DNA from: DASSWB01 sp035705495
GTDB taxonomy: Bacteria > Bacteroidota > Bacteroidia > Flavobacteriales > Flavobacteriaceae
Reading direction: 5' to 3'
DNA length: 47,213 nucleotides
Assembly (NCBI GenBank): GCA_035705495.1
Contig: DASSWB010000037.1
Span: 1 to 47,213 of the forward strand
Positions 1 to 9,910 of the stretch are shown in pieces; positions within the stretch are counted from its first letter, which is position 1; every line of letters begins with the position of its first letter. The position numbers and the translations under genes are program-made. Below the pieces are notes generated by a model that worked only from the letters and a program-made list of their open reading frames with translations, had not been told where the DNA came from and did not search any database.

Positions 1-1
1 T

Positions 2-562
2 AAAATAATTCCGAAATCGATTGAAAAAGAAGTGAAATTGGCACTTTCTTTTTACCCAGAACTTGAAGATGTCAATATTGAATTCAGGTTCAAGGAAGAT
101 ATTAAAAAATCGTTTATGCAGGCGCAACCGAATTTCCTGCATCTCCTTTTTAAATGCAAAAAAAAACGGACTTATTATGTTTTCATCAGTCCGCACCTCA
201 AAATAGAAAATAAGGATTTCGATATTCTGGAAGTTCCTAAAGACGTTCTTACCGGTTGGATTGGTCATGAATTGGGACATGTTATGGATTACACTAACAG
301 ATCCGGTTTTGGTCTAATTTGGTTCGGAATTAGATACTTAACGAGTGGAAGATATATAAAAGGAGCAGAACGTACAGCGGACACTTATGCGGTAAATGCA
401 GGAATGGCCGATTATATTGTTGCGACTAAAAATTTCATTCTGAACAACGCCAATTTTTCCGAAAAATATAAAAACCGGATCAAGAAATGGTATCTATCGC
501 CAGAAGAAATCATGGAAATTGTAGAGGAAATACACGAGGAAAAAAATGAAGACGACGATTAG
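2..562 (+). CDS. Zinc-metalloprotease-like protein, 5' partial
   Basis: Only the 3' part of this gene is in the window. A GTG at 32 could start a 176-residue protein, but the same frame stays open to the first codon of the window, so the true start is probably further left. Bases 266-280 encode HELGH, the HExxH zinc site of gluzincin-type metallopeptidases. About 30 residues later, bases 368-382 encode ERTAD, which fits the ExxxD third-ligand motif. Together these suggest a metal-dependent peptidase. The C-terminal tail is acidic (EEKNEDDD). No membrane segment is visible in the part present. The stop codon overlaps the stop of the convergent GH3-family gene by four bases. Substrate and family name are unknown. 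Confidence 0.7.
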   Translation, partial: KIIPKSIEKEVKLALSFYPELEDVNIEFRFKEDIKKSFMQAQPNFLHLLFKCKKKRTYYVFISPHLKIENKDFDILEVPKDVLTGWIGHELGHVMDYTNRSGFGLIWFGIRYLTSGRYIKGAERTADTYAVNAGMADYIVATKNFILNNANFSEKYKNRIKKWYLSPEEIMEIVEEIHEEKNEDDD

Positions 563-2088
563 GATTTTTGTACCTGACTTTCAACAAATTTTTCCCATTC
601 TTCAAATTTCTCTTGCTGCATCATCTTTTCCATTTTTACCTGGCCGCCTTTTTTCTTGTTCATCCCGCTCCATTCGTAAAAAACATTTGGTGGGATAGAT
701 ACCACCTCAACTCCTTTCAACGCTTTTCCCCGTGCAGATCTAAAGGAACGATATTGTTTCAAAAACGCGTCAAGTGCAGCGGCAAGCGATTGATCATCTG
801 CTTCTCCTTCCACACCCAAATACCATTTGTGATAAAATCCGTCTGGTTTTTTAATAGCAGAAATAGTAAATTCCGGGATCGTGATATTGAATTGATCTTC
901 CAAATCCCTCACCGCATCGGTCATTTTATTCACCGAAAGTTGTTCCCCTAAAACATTCATGAAAAATTTTGTGCGACCCGTAATCTTAATTTCTTTGCGT
1001 TCCACATCGGTAAATTTTATGGTATCACCAATAATATAACGCCAAGCACCGGAAACTGTACTGATCACCAATACATAATCCTCATCTGCTTTCACTTCGG
1101 CCATGGAAACAATTGGCGAATCTTGTTTTAAAGAACCATCTTCGTTGATATATTTCTGTTTGAAAGGAACAAATTCGAAGTAAATTCCGTTATCCAAAAC
1201 CAGTTTCATCGCCGTGGTTTCCGGTCTTGATTGAAACGCGAGAAATCCTTCGGAAGCCAAATAAGTGTCGATGATGGTTATTGGATGTGCGAGTAATTCA
1301 TTGAAGCTTTTTTCATAAGTTTCAAAAGCAACTCCGCCAGAGGAAAAAACGCGAAGGTTGGGCCAAATCTCATGAATGTTTTTAAGATTGTGATATTCAA
1401 TAACTTTTTTCATCATCAATTCTATCCAAGACGGAATGCCCGTCAGCGCTCCTATGTCCCAATTTGGCGCTTCTTTTGCAATGGCCAAAACCCGTTCGTC
1501 CCAATCTTCTATTTGTGCAATTTCTTTTCCGGGTTTATAAAAATTCCGAAACCAAAACGGAATCTGGCTCGCACTGATTCCGCTGATTTCCCCTTCTTGA
1601 TGATCCTTTTTCTGATTTAAAAAAGTGGAACTTCCCAGCATCATAATTTCCTTCTCGAAAAAATCTGAAGGCAGATCATAATTCTTTAACGAAGCAACTT
1701 GTTTGAGCCCGGTTTGTCTGATAGATTCAATCATTTCGTCGGTAACAGGAATTCTCTTGCTGCTTTTTCCAGTGGTTCCAGAACTTCGCGCAAAATAAGG
1801 TGGTTTCCCCGGCCAAGTCACGTCATCTTCACCTTCGTGCATTTTATACCACCATTCTGAATTGATTTTATTGTAATCAAAAAAAGGAACGGTCTCGCTA
1901 AAGCTTTTCATCACATCATCTGAAGCCAGAATTTCTTCGAAATTATAATGTTTGCCAAAAGCCGTATTTCTTGCCCTGTCCAACAAATTCCGCAGCTGAT
2001 TTTCCTGAGTTTTTATCGGATTTTTTTCACCCGACAAAGAACCGGATAAATCGATAACACCTTTAATTAACGAACCTATGATTGCCAT
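559..2088 (-). CDS. GH3-family acyl-adenylate-forming enzyme
   Basis: The 509-residue protein matches the GH3 (auxin-responsive promoter) family. In plants these enzymes adenylate a carboxylic acid and couple it to an amino acid. The nucleotide-binding signature SSGTTGKSS lies at about residues 102-110, and a later SGAWRYIIGDTIKF block is typical of the family's ATP-grasping region. Length is normal for bacterial members and there is no signal peptide, so it should act in the cytoplasm. The bacterial substrate is not known; auxin conjugation should not be assumed. It lies downstream of the FAD oxidoreductase on the same strand with an 81-base gap, so co-transcription is possible. Its stop codon overlaps that of the convergent upstream gene. 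Confidence 0.85.
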   Translation of the reverse strand: MAIIGSLIKGVIDLSGSLSGEKNPIKTQENQLRNLLDRARNTAFGKHYNFEEILASDDVMKSFSETVPFFDYNKINSEWWYKMHEGEDDVTWPGKPPYFARSSGTTGKSSKRIPVTDEMIESIRQTGLKQVASLKNYDLPSDFFEKEIMMLGSSTFLNQKKDHQEGEISGISASQIPFWFRNFYKPGKEIAQIEDWDERVLAIAKEAPNWDIGALTGIPSWIELMMKKVIEYHNLKNIHEIWPNLRVFSSGGVAFETYEKSFNELLAHPITIIDTYLASEGFLAFQSRPETTAMKLVLDNGIYFEFVPFKQKYINEDGSLKQDSPIVSMAEVKADEDYVLVISTVSGAWRYIIGDTIKFTDVERKEIKITGRTKFFMNVLGEQLSVNKMTDAVRDLEDQFNITIPEFTISAIKKPDGFYHKWYLGVEGEADDQSLAAALDAFLKQYRSFRSARGKALKGVEVVSIPPNVFYEWSGMNKKKGGQVKMEKMMQQEKFEEWEKFVESQVQKS

Positions 2089-2169
2089 TTTTCCTTTTTT
2101 CGATTTAAAAAATGAAGAATCTTGAAGTTAATTAAAGTCGGCTGAAGGCTTCTTTGAATTATATTTTTT

Positions 2170-3726
2170 TTAACCTTTTAAAGCAGCCGCGCATTTTTCT
2201 GCACATTTCTCGCCGTCAATTGCTGCGGAAACGATTCCGCCAGCATAACCGGCACCTTCGCCGCAAGGATAAAAGCCTTTAATTTGCACGTGTTCCAATG
2301 TTTCCGGGTTACGCGGAATGCGTACGGGAGAAGAAGTACGAGATTCTGGTGCGTGAACAACCGCTTCGTTGGTAAGATAACCACGCATTGTTTTTCCAAA
2401 TTCCAAAAATCCTTTTTGAAGTGTTTGATGAATGAATTCGGGAAAAACCGATTTCAAATCAACGGAAGTGATTCCGGGTTTATAAGAAGTTTCTGGCAAA
2501 GAAGAAGATATTTTCCCTTCTGTAAAATCGACAAGCCGTTGCGCAGGAGCCGTTTGGGTTTTTCCACCTTCCAGCCACGCTTTTTGCTCAATGGATTGCT
2601 GAAAGTGCATTGCTGCCAAAGGAGAATTTCCAAAAGCAGAAAAATCAGACAATCTCAATTCGACCACAATTCCTGAGTTTGCCGTGGGTTGATCCCTTTT
2701 ACTGGGTGACCAACCGTTGGTTACAATTTCCCCAGGACTCGTAGCGCAGGGAGCAATAATTCCGCCGGGACACATACAGAAAGAATACATTCCGCGGCCG
2801 TCAATTTGTTTCACGATACTATAAGGCGACGGCGGTAAAAATTCTCCACGATCGTCACATTTATACTGAATTTTATCAATCAAAGCCTGCGGATGTTCTA
2901 CTCGGACTCCAAGCGCAAAAGGCTTGGCTTCAATATGAATTTTTTTGGAATGTAAAAGTTCGAAAATATCACGCGCCGAATGTCCGGTGGCAAGAATGAC
3001 TTTTTTGGTTTTGAAAACGTCTCCTTTTATAGTCTTGATTTCACGGATTTCATTGTTCTTGATGATAAAATCGGTAACGCGGGTTTCAAAATGGATTTCG
3101 CCACCACATTCCAGAATTTTCTCACGAATATCGGCAATAATTGCTGGAAGTTTATTGGTTCCAATGTGCGGGTGCGCATCAACCATAATTTCCTTTGTCG
3201 CGCCAAAAGCAACCAGCAGTTTTAAAATTCGGTCAACATCTCCCCTTTTCTTGGAACGCGTATATAATTTTCCATCACTATAAGTTCCCGCGCCACCTTC
3301 TCCAAAACAGTAGTTGGAATCTGGGTTTACAATATGCTCGATGTTCAATGCTTTGAGATCGCGTCTTCTGCTGCGCACATCTTTTCCTCGTTCAATAATC
3401 ACGGGTTTTACGCCGAGTTCAATACACTTCAACGCAGCGAACAATCCAGCAGGACCCGCACCAATGATGTGAATTTCTTCCGCACTTGATACATTGGGAA
3501 AATCGGGAATTTCGACTTTTTCATTTTCAAAAAACTCGTTTACATAAACACGGACTTTCAGATTGAATTTTACCGCTTTCTGTCGTGCATCGATTGATCT
3601 TTTAAGTACTTCAACGTGTTTAATTTCAGTAAAAGGAATACTGCTATGTCGTGACACAGCGTGGAATAATGCCTGTTCATTTGCGGATGTTTCGGGCGTG
3701 ACCTGTATTTGATATTCGTACTGCAT
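2170..3726 (-). CDS. NAD(P)/FAD-dependent oxidoreductase
   Basis: The 518-residue protein has an N-terminal extension of about 80 residues, then a Rossmann dinucleotide-binding motif GAGPAG at residues 89-94 followed by an acidic strand end (VIIERG). A C-terminal FAD-contacting block reads CGEGAGYAGGI. This layout fits the uncharacterised COG2509-type FAD dehydrogenases that are common in Bacteroidota. Cysteines in SFCMCPGG in the middle of the protein are a recurring feature of this group as far as I recall. No transmembrane segment is seen. The substrate is unknown. A perfect TAnnTTTG element sits 17 bases upstream of the start codon on the minus strand. Confidence 0.85.
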   Translation of the reverse strand: MQYEYQIQVTPETSANEQALFHAVSRHSSIPFTEIKHVEVLKRSIDARQKAVKFNLKVRVYVNEFFENEKVEIPDFPNVSSAEEIHIIGAGPAGLFAALKCIELGVKPVIIERGKDVRSRRRDLKALNIEHIVNPDSNYCFGEGGAGTYSDGKLYTRSKKRGDVDRILKLLVAFGATKEIMVDAHPHIGTNKLPAIIADIREKILECGGEIHFETRVTDFIIKNNEIREIKTIKGDVFKTKKVILATGHSARDIFELLHSKKIHIEAKPFALGVRVEHPQALIDKIQYKCDDRGEFLPPSPYSIVKQIDGRGMYSFCMCPGGIIAPCATSPGEIVTNGWSPSKRDQPTANSGIVVELRLSDFSAFGNSPLAAMHFQQSIEQKAWLEGGKTQTAPAQRLVDFTEGKISSSLPETSYKPGITSVDLKSVFPEFIHQTLQKGFLEFGKTMRGYLTNEAVVHAPESRTSSPVRIPRNPETLEHVQIKGFYPCGEGAGYAGGIVSAAIDGEKCAEKCAAALKG

Positions 3727-3742
3727 AAAATTTTTCGAAATG

Positions 3743-3750
3743 CAAAATTA
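3743..3750 (-). promoter_or_regulatory. Bacteroidota -7 element for the FAD oxidoreductase
   Basis: On the minus strand this reads TAATTTTG, a perfect match to the Bacteroidota -7 consensus TAnnTTTG. It lies 17 bases before the ATG of the oxidoreductase gene. I do not see a clear TTG at the usual -33 distance, so the call rests on the -7 element and its position. Confidence 0.5.
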
Positions 3751-3844
3751 GCTTTTAAATTTTTAAACCTGTGAATTGTATAGTCAGAATCAATTCGGAA
3801 AGCATCAATCGCTGTTTTTACAGCATAAAACATAAAGTTAATTT

Positions 3845-3878
3845 TTGGCTGCTTTTTCTATTCTTCTTTGTAATTTAG
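3845..3878 (+). promoter_or_regulatory. Possible promoter of pyrG
   Basis: A TTG at 3845-3847 is followed after 23 bases by TAATTTAG at 3871-3878, which differs from TAnnTTTG at one position. The ATG of pyrG is 23 bases further on. Spacing is at the long end of what is reported for Flavobacterium promoters. No leader hairpin or pyrimidine attenuator is visible. Confidence 0.3.
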
Positions 3879-3901
3879 CGCCCTGAAAAAACGCACAAAC
3901 A

Positions 3902-5521
3902 ATGGCCGAAACCAAGTATATTTTTGTTACCGGCGGTGTATCTTCTTCTTTGGGAAAAGGTATTATCGCGGCATCTTTGGCAAAATTGCTACAAGCGCGT
4001 GGTTATAAAACCACAATTCAGAAATTGGACCCTTATATCAATGTAGATCCGGGCACCATGAATCCTTATGAACACGGAGAATGCTATGTAACAGATGATG
4101 GAGCAGAAACCGATCTGGATTTGGGGCATTACGAACGTTTTTTAAACGTAAAAACTTCACAGGCGAATAACGTGACAACGGGTAGAATTTACCAAAGTGT
4201 AATTGAAAAGGAACGTCGTGGTGAATTTTTGGGAAAAACCGTTCAAGTTATTCCGCATATCACAAATGAAATAAAAGAGCGTGTCCAGATGTTGGGCAAT
4301 AGCGGGGATTATGATATTGTAATTACCGAAATTGGTGGTACCGTTGGTGATATTGAATCGCTTCCCTATATTGAAGCAGTAAGGCAAATGCGCTGGGAAC
4401 TTGGTGATTACAACGCTATTGTCATCCATTTAACGTTGATCCCTTATTTGACAGCTGCGGGGGAATTAAAAACCAAACCGACTCAGCACAGCATTAAAAC
4501 CTTGATGGAAAGTGGAATCACCGCTGATATTTTGGTTTGTAGAACAGAACATCATTTAAGTGAGGAATTAAAGCAAAAACTGGCTCTTTTTTGCAACGTA
4601 AAACAAGAAGCCGTCATTGAATCCATTGATGCATCAACTATTTATGATGTTCCCAATTTGATGTTGAAAGAAGGCTTGGATGTAATCACGCTTAAAAAAT
4701 TAAATCTTTCCGCGGAAACCAAACCAGACTTAACACACTGGAATGCATTTCTTGACCGACACAAAAACCCGGAACACGTTGTGAAAATTGGTTTGATCGG
4801 AAAGTATGTGGAACTTCAGGATTCATACAAATCGATTCTGGAAGCGTTTATCCATGCAGGTGCAGAAAACAAGATAAAGGTTGTTATTGAGAGTATTCAT
4901 TCTGAACACATCAATGACGAAACCATTCAAAATACAGTTTCCCATTTAGACGGAATATTGGTCGCACCAGGTTTTGGGGAACGCGGAATTGAAGGTAAAA
5001 TTGAAGCGGTACAATATGCACGGGAAAATAAAATGCCTTTCTTCGGAATTTGTCTGGGAATGCAAATGGCCGTAATTGAATTTGCACGTAATGTTTTGAA
5101 TTTGAAAAATGCAAATTCCACGGAAATGGATCCATACACGGAAAATCCGGTAATAGACCTTATGGAAGCCCAAAAAAATATTACGCAAATGGGCGGTACC
5201 ATGAGATTGGGTTCTTGGAAATGTGAATTGGCCGACGGTTCAACTGCCAAAGAAGTTTATCAATCTGAAGAAATAGAGGAAAGACACCGACACCGGTTTG
5301 AATACAATAACAAGTATAAAGAAAGACTCGAATCCGCCGGAATGAAAAGTACGGGTATCAACCCTGAAACGAATCTTGTTGAGATCATAGAAGTCGAAAA
5401 CCATCCTTGGTTTGTGGGTGTCCAATACCATCCCGAATATAAGAGTACGGTTGCCAATCCCCATCCTTTGTTTGTAGCATTTGTAAAAGCTGCAAAAGAA
5501 TTTTCTAAAACGAAAAAATAA
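3902..5521 (+). CDS. pyrG: CTP synthase
   Basis: This enzyme makes CTP from UTP, ATP and glutamine, the last step of de novo pyrimidine nucleotide synthesis, in the cytoplasm. The 539-residue length is normal. The N-terminal amidoligase domain starts with the family-typical GGVSSSLGKG P-loop near residues 11-20. The C-terminal class I glutamine amidotransferase domain has its nucleophile in GICLGMQ (Cys384) and the His/Glu pair in QYHPEY (His510, Glu512). All catalytic parts are present. yidC follows on the same strand after 54 bases with no terminator between, so the two are probably co-transcribed. Confidence 0.98.
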   Translation: MAETKYIFVTGGVSSSLGKGIIAASLAKLLQARGYKTTIQKLDPYINVDPGTMNPYEHGECYVTDDGAETDLDLGHYERFLNVKTSQANNVTTGRIYQSVIEKERRGEFLGKTVQVIPHITNEIKERVQMLGNSGDYDIVITEIGGTVGDIESLPYIEAVRQMRWELGDYNAIVIHLTLIPYLTAAGELKTKPTQHSIKTLMESGITADILVCRTEHHLSEELKQKLALFCNVKQEAVIESIDASTIYDVPNLMLKEGLDVITLKKLNLSAETKPDLTHWNAFLDRHKNPEHVVKIGLIGKYVELQDSYKSILEAFIHAGAENKIKVVIESIHSEHINDETIQNTVSHLDGILVAPGFGERGIEGKIEAVQYARENKMPFFGICLGMQMAVIEFARNVLNLKNANSTEMDPYTENPVIDLMEAQKNITQMGGTMRLGSWKCELADGSTAKEVYQSEEIEERHRHRFEYNNKYKERLESAGMKSTGINPETNLVEIIEVENHPWFVGVQYHPEYKSTVANPHPLFVAFVKAAKEFSKTKK

Positions 5522-5575
5522 ATAATATTGAAAAGCTTTGTGGAATTTAGTACAAAGCGGAAGTAAACTTGAATA

Positions 5576-7426
5576 ATGGAAGAAAAGAAATTTGATGTTA
5601 AATCTTTAATCGGATTTTTATTAATCGGCGCAATTTTGCTGTGGATGCTGTACAACAACAGTCAGGAAACATTAAAAGAGCAAGAAAACAATACAGAAGA
5701 AGTAGTAAAATCTGACAGCGAAACTCAAGAAGTAAAAGCTACAAAACCATTTACTCCTGAAACGCCAAACGATTCAGTAGCAGTTGCAGAAGCACAACGC
5801 AATTTGGGTGCTTTCGGTTATTCGGCCACATTGACTTCGGCTCAAGAAGGCGAAACCACGATTTCCAATGAATTATTGGAACTGACGGTTGCTAACAAAG
5901 GTGGTTATCTTTCCGAAGCAAAACTTTTAAAGTTCAAAACATACGATTCTATTCCTGTTTATTTGATCAAGGATGGCAATGCAGAATTCAATTTAACGCT
6001 TTCAACCACCGATGGCCGTACCCTGGAAACCCAAGATCTTTATTTTGAACCAACCTTAACCGAGAACGGGGAAAATACAATGCTTTCCATGAAATTGAAG
6101 GTTTCGGAAAACGAATATCTCGAGTATTTGTACACATTGAAACCTAATGAGTACATGTTGGATTTCAGTATTCGCTCGAAAGGTTTATCGCAGGTTCTAA
6201 AAAATGGAAAAACAATTCCATTAAATTGGGAACTGACGGCTTACCGTCATGAAAAAAGTATTTCATATGAAAATCGGTATACCGAACTTATTTTTGAATA
6301 CGAAGGTGGTGATGATGATTATTTGGGTCAACAAGAAGAAACTGATGATGAGGCGGCCGATGTGTCTTACATTGCGTATAAACAACATTTCTTCTCCTCT
6401 ATACTATTAACTGATCAGCCTTTTGAAACTGCAAAATTTGTATCCAAAAACTTGGTTGAAGATGAAGAAATAGATACCGTTTACATGAAATCATTTGCCT
6501 CGGTAGTTCCTTTGGAATTGAAAGGTGGTGAATTGAATTACAACATGAATTGGTACTACGGACCAACCGACTATAAAATATTGAACAATTATGATCGAAA
6601 TTTAGATGAAGTTGTACCCTTGGGCTGGGGAATTTTTGGATGGATCAATCAATATGTCTTCATTCCATTTTTTAATTTCTTAAGTGGTTTTCTTCCTTAT
6701 GGAATTGCCATTATTGTGCTAACGGTTGTTGTTAGGATCGTCCTATCACCAGTGAGTTATAAATCTTATTTGTCTCAGGCAAAAATGAAGATTTTGAGAC
6801 CAGAGATTAATGAGCTCAACGAGAAATACAAAGACAATCCATTAAAGAAACAGCAAGAAACCATGAAGCTGTACAGCAAGGCAGGCGCAAGCCCCATGAG
6901 CGGTTGTCTTCCTGCTTTATTACAAATCCCCGTGTTTTATGCATTGTTTACCTTCTTCCCAAGTGCTTTCCAGCTTAGACAGAAAGGATTTTTATGGGCC
7001 AACGATTTATCGAGTTATGACGTTATAGCCGAATTGCCTTTTTATATCCCTTTTTATGGCGAACACGTTAGTTTATTTCCAATATTAGCTTCCATTACCA
7101 TGTTCTTTTACATGATGATGACAACTGGTCAGTCCATGGCAAATACACAACAGCCAGGTATGCCTAACATGAAGTTTCTTTTGTACTTATCGCCCGTGAT
7201 GATGTTATTTTTCTTTAACAATTACGCCAGCGGACTTTCTTTATACTATTTTACTTCAAATTTAATTACCATAGGAATTATGTTGGTTATTAAATATGCG
7301 ATTATCGACGAAGAAAAAGTTCACGCGAAAATTCAGGAGAATAAAAAGAAGCCGAAAAAACAAGGAAAATTTGCTAAGAAAATGCAAGAAATGATGGAGC
7401 AAGCAGAGAAGCAAAAAAAGCGATAA
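5576..7426 (+). CDS. yidC: Membrane protein insertase YidC
   Basis: YidC inserts and folds inner-membrane proteins, alone or with the Sec translocon. The 616-residue protein has an N-terminal membrane anchor (about residues 10-27), a large periplasmic beta-rich domain typical of Gram-negative YidC, and the conserved C-terminal 60-kDa inner-membrane-protein domain with several membrane helices (about 360-585). The cytoplasmic tail is rich in lysine and glutamine, as expected for ribosome contact. The periplasmic domain has an acidic patch (EGGDDDYLGQQEETDDE) that looks lineage-specific. It directly follows pyrG on the same strand. No clear terminator follows. Confidence 0.97.
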   Translation: MEEKKFDVKSLIGFLLIGAILLWMLYNNSQETLKEQENNTEEVVKSDSETQEVKATKPFTPETPNDSVAVAEAQRNLGAFGYSATLTSAQEGETTISNELLELTVANKGGYLSEAKLLKFKTYDSIPVYLIKDGNAEFNLTLSTTDGRTLETQDLYFEPTLTENGENTMLSMKLKVSENEYLEYLYTLKPNEYMLDFSIRSKGLSQVLKNGKTIPLNWELTAYRHEKSISYENRYTELIFEYEGGDDDYLGQQEETDDEAADVSYIAYKQHFFSSILLTDQPFETAKFVSKNLVEDEEIDTVYMKSFASVVPLELKGGELNYNMNWYYGPTDYKILNNYDRNLDEVVPLGWGIFGWINQYVFIPFFNFLSGFLPYGIAIIVLTVVVRIVLSPVSYKSYLSQAKMKILRPEINELNEKYKDNPLKKQQETMKLYSKAGASPMSGCLPALLQIPVFYALFTFFPSAFQLRQKGFLWANDLSSYDVIAELPFYIPFYGEHVSLFPILASITMFFYMMMTTGQSMANTQQPGMPNMKFLLYLSPVMMLFFFNNYASGLSLYYFTSNLITIGIMLVIKYAIIDEEKVHAKIQENKKKPKKQGKFAKKMQEMMEQAEKQKKR

Positions 7427-7538
7427 ACTTTTTATAGGAAAATGATTACGTTTTTGTTTTCGAAATTTTCTTTTTAATAAAGTTTTAGTATTTTTAATGC
7501 TTATTTAGCACTATTGCTAATTTACTTTTTGCCTTGCT

Positions 7539-9899
7539 ATGAAGAAAAATAGTATGTTGTATGGGGAAGATGTTGTTGATTTCCCTACTAAAATAGAGGC
7601 TTGGAAAGAATCTGCGAAGCAGCAACAAGAAATACTTTTTGTTGTTGATAATTCAAGTGGTTCTTTAAAACTTTTTAACGACAATTGTAAGGACGTTTTT
7701 AATCTTGAAGGTAACGCATCATGGTTTGAGGATTCTCTTTCATTTCTGAAAAAAATAATCCATCCAGAAGATTTTCACGGAATCAAAACGAATATCGATT
7801 CTCTAATAAAAGGAAGCGAGAGTGAAATAAATACAAGAGCTAGAATCTTGGTTCAAGGGAAACCCATTGTATTTAATTTTCAAATAAGACCCTATAACTT
7901 CAATAATTCCGAAACCAACGAACAAATATTCTTTAAAGCAACTGCCGTTAAAGAGGCTCCGTTTTTTGCTAAAAAATTTTCACAGGAACAGTTGGATATT
8001 GCTGAAGTTTTACAAGAAAGCACCGACAAGTATGCTACTTTGGTTGCAGCCATGGACGAAGCATTTTGCATTATCGACTTGCTTTTCAATAAAGAATTTA
8101 AAGTGATTGATTATTTTTTCGTAGAAACCAACCCCGCTTTTAAGACCCACGTAGGTTCCCATTCCTTGAATAAAACTATGTTGGAAATAGATCCGGGACA
8201 TGATAAAACCTGGTTTGAGATTTATGGAGAAATCGCTAATACCGGCACTGCAAAGCGTTTTCAAAAAGAAGCTGAAGATCGCGTAAAATATTGGTTTGAT
8301 TTATATGCTTTTCGAATCGGAACCCATAAGCAAGTAGCTATTCTTTTTCGGAACATCACAAAACAAAAAGAGGAAGAAGAAAAAATCAAAAGAATCAATG
8401 AAGATTTAGAGAAACGTATTTTTAAACGTACCCAACAACTTCAGCGAAGCAAAGATTTACTTCAAACAGTTTTTGATGAATCTACGGCAGCAACAGCCGT
8501 TTTCGAGCCTGTTCGAGATGAAAAAAAGAAAATCAAGGATTTCAAAATTATTCAGGTCAATAAACGTATAGTCGACACTTATAATGCGGGGCCGCTTTTA
8601 GGTCAATACTTTTCCGAAGCTTCACCTTACGCAGTTGAAATCGGAATGCTTAAAAAATTGATTGAAGCCCATGAAGAAGGAAAACTTTTAGAGTGGGAAA
8701 TGACAAGCGAACGAACTGGCACATCAAGATGGTATCGGGTGAACGCGACTCCCCAAAAAAACTTGATGATTTTCTCTTTTGAGGATATCACCGAAAGAAA
8801 AGAAGAGGAACAAAAGCTGAAAGATTCATTGTTGTTTAAACGATCTATGGCGAAAGCTTCCCCTGATTTGATTTTAATTTTAAATCTGAATAAAGGGGTT
8901 TTACATTATTCCAATAGAAGTTTGGCAGATTTCTTCGGAAAATCAGATCAAGATTGGCAACCTCACGTACGGGAATTATTGGCAGTTATTCATCCGCGGG
9001 AACGAAGAAAGGCTTTGGAATTCCATAAAAACTTATTAAGCGCCCCTGATGATGATGTGCTTGCGATTGAATTCCAGCTTAACATTAAAAACTCTTGGTA
9101 TTGGTTCAATATCAGGGGAAAAGTTTTTCAAAGAAACAAAGATTTGAGTGTCTGTGAATATATGTTGTTTCTTCAGGACATAACAGAACAAAAGAAAATT
9201 CAAAATGCATTGATCGACGCAGAAAAATTGTCGATTAAAGGAGAAGTAGCTCGAACTCTTGCGCACGAATTAAGAAACCCTCTGGCCAGTATTGGAATGG
9301 CCACAGATGTATTAAGGAAGAAATTAAAAGAGGAAAATACAGCTCAAGCGGAGAATTACCTCAGCATCATAAAACGAAGCGCAAAAGCACTGAATAATTT
9401 GGTAAACGAACTTCTGACTTCAACCAATTATCAACATGTGGCGCTGAAAAAAACCAATCTTTCCGAAGTCTTGGAAAAAACCATGGTACAGGCGGCTGAT
9501 CGGATTTATTTAACGGGAATTAAGGTTATTAAAAATTACAGACCAGAACATTTCATCTTGGCTGATGAAGACAAATTAAAAATAGCTATTCTCAATCTTA
9601 TTGTCAATGCCGGAGAAGCCATGAAACCGCTGGAAGGTATATTGACACTTAAGGTGGAGGAAAAACGAGAAGAGGTTGTTTTAAGCATTTCCGATAACGG
9701 CTGTGGGTTTACATCAGATCAGGTTTCAAAACTTTTTGACGCCTTCTATACAAGCAAACCTTCGGGGGTTGGAATTGGATTAAGTTCCGTCAAAAACATC
9801 CTTGAGGAACACGATGCAATTATTGATGTTCAAAGTGAACCAAATAAAGGATCCACTTTTACAATCTCCTTCCGTAGATATAAGGAGGAAGATTCATAA
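7539..9899 (+). CDS. Soluble multi-PAS sensor histidine kinase
   Basis: The 786-residue protein has no signal peptide or membrane helix, so it should sense a cytoplasmic signal. The N-terminal 550 residues hold about three or four PAS-like domains, with linker helices ending in motifs such as DITEQKK and DITERKEEE. A coiled-coil linker lies near residues 280-305. The kinase core has an H-box, ARTLAHELRNPLAS, with phospho-accepting His576, then an N-box with Asn690 (NAGEAM), a G1 box (DNGCGF) and a G2 box (GVGIGLSS). No receiver domain is fused and no response regulator is adjacent, so the partner must be elsewhere. The ATG chosen is the first in frame after the 112-base gap. Confidence 0.93.
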   Translation: MKKNSMLYGEDVVDFPTKIEAWKESAKQQQEILFVVDNSSGSLKLFNDNCKDVFNLEGNASWFEDSLSFLKKIIHPEDFHGIKTNIDSLIKGSESEINTRARILVQGKPIVFNFQIRPYNFNNSETNEQIFFKATAVKEAPFFAKKFSQEQLDIAEVLQESTDKYATLVAAMDEAFCIIDLLFNKEFKVIDYFFVETNPAFKTHVGSHSLNKTMLEIDPGHDKTWFEIYGEIANTGTAKRFQKEAEDRVKYWFDLYAFRIGTHKQVAILFRNITKQKEEEEKIKRINEDLEKRIFKRTQQLQRSKDLLQTVFDESTAATAVFEPVRDEKKKIKDFKIIQVNKRIVDTYNAGPLLGQYFSEASPYAVEIGMLKKLIEAHEEGKLLEWEMTSERTGTSRWYRVNATPQKNLMIFSFEDITERKEEEQKLKDSLLFKRSMAKASPDLILILNLNKGVLHYSNRSLADFFGKSDQDWQPHVRELLAVIHPRERRKALEFHKNLLSAPDDDVLAIEFQLNIKNSWYWFNIRGKVFQRNKDLSVCEYMLFLQDITEQKKIQNALIDAEKLSIKGEVARTLAHELRNPLASIGMATDVLRKKLKEENTAQAENYLSIIKRSAKALNNLVNELLTSTNYQHVALKKTNLSEVLEKTMVQAADRIYLTGIKVIKNYRPEHFILADEDKLKIAILNLIVNAGEAMKPLEGILTLKVEEKREEVVLSISDNGCGFTSDQVSKLFDAFYTSKPSGVGIGLSSVKNILEEHDAIIDVQSEPNKGSTFTISFRRYKEEDS

Positions 9900-9910
9900 G
9901 AAATATAAGC

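Noticed and set aside
568..951. Plus-strand open frame inside the GH3-family gene
   Set aside because: It is fully antisense to a convincing family-matching gene, has Phe/His/Arg-rich composition without a recognisable domain, and no promoter or start context.
3570..3833. Minus-strand 87-residue frame over the start of the FAD oxidoreductase
   Set aside because: It lies mostly within the oxidoreductase gene in another frame and spans that gene's promoter; the protein shows no family features.
3848..3901. Attenuator or riboswitch ahead of pyrG
   Set aside because: No hairpin, T-run or conserved leader is visible in the short leader.
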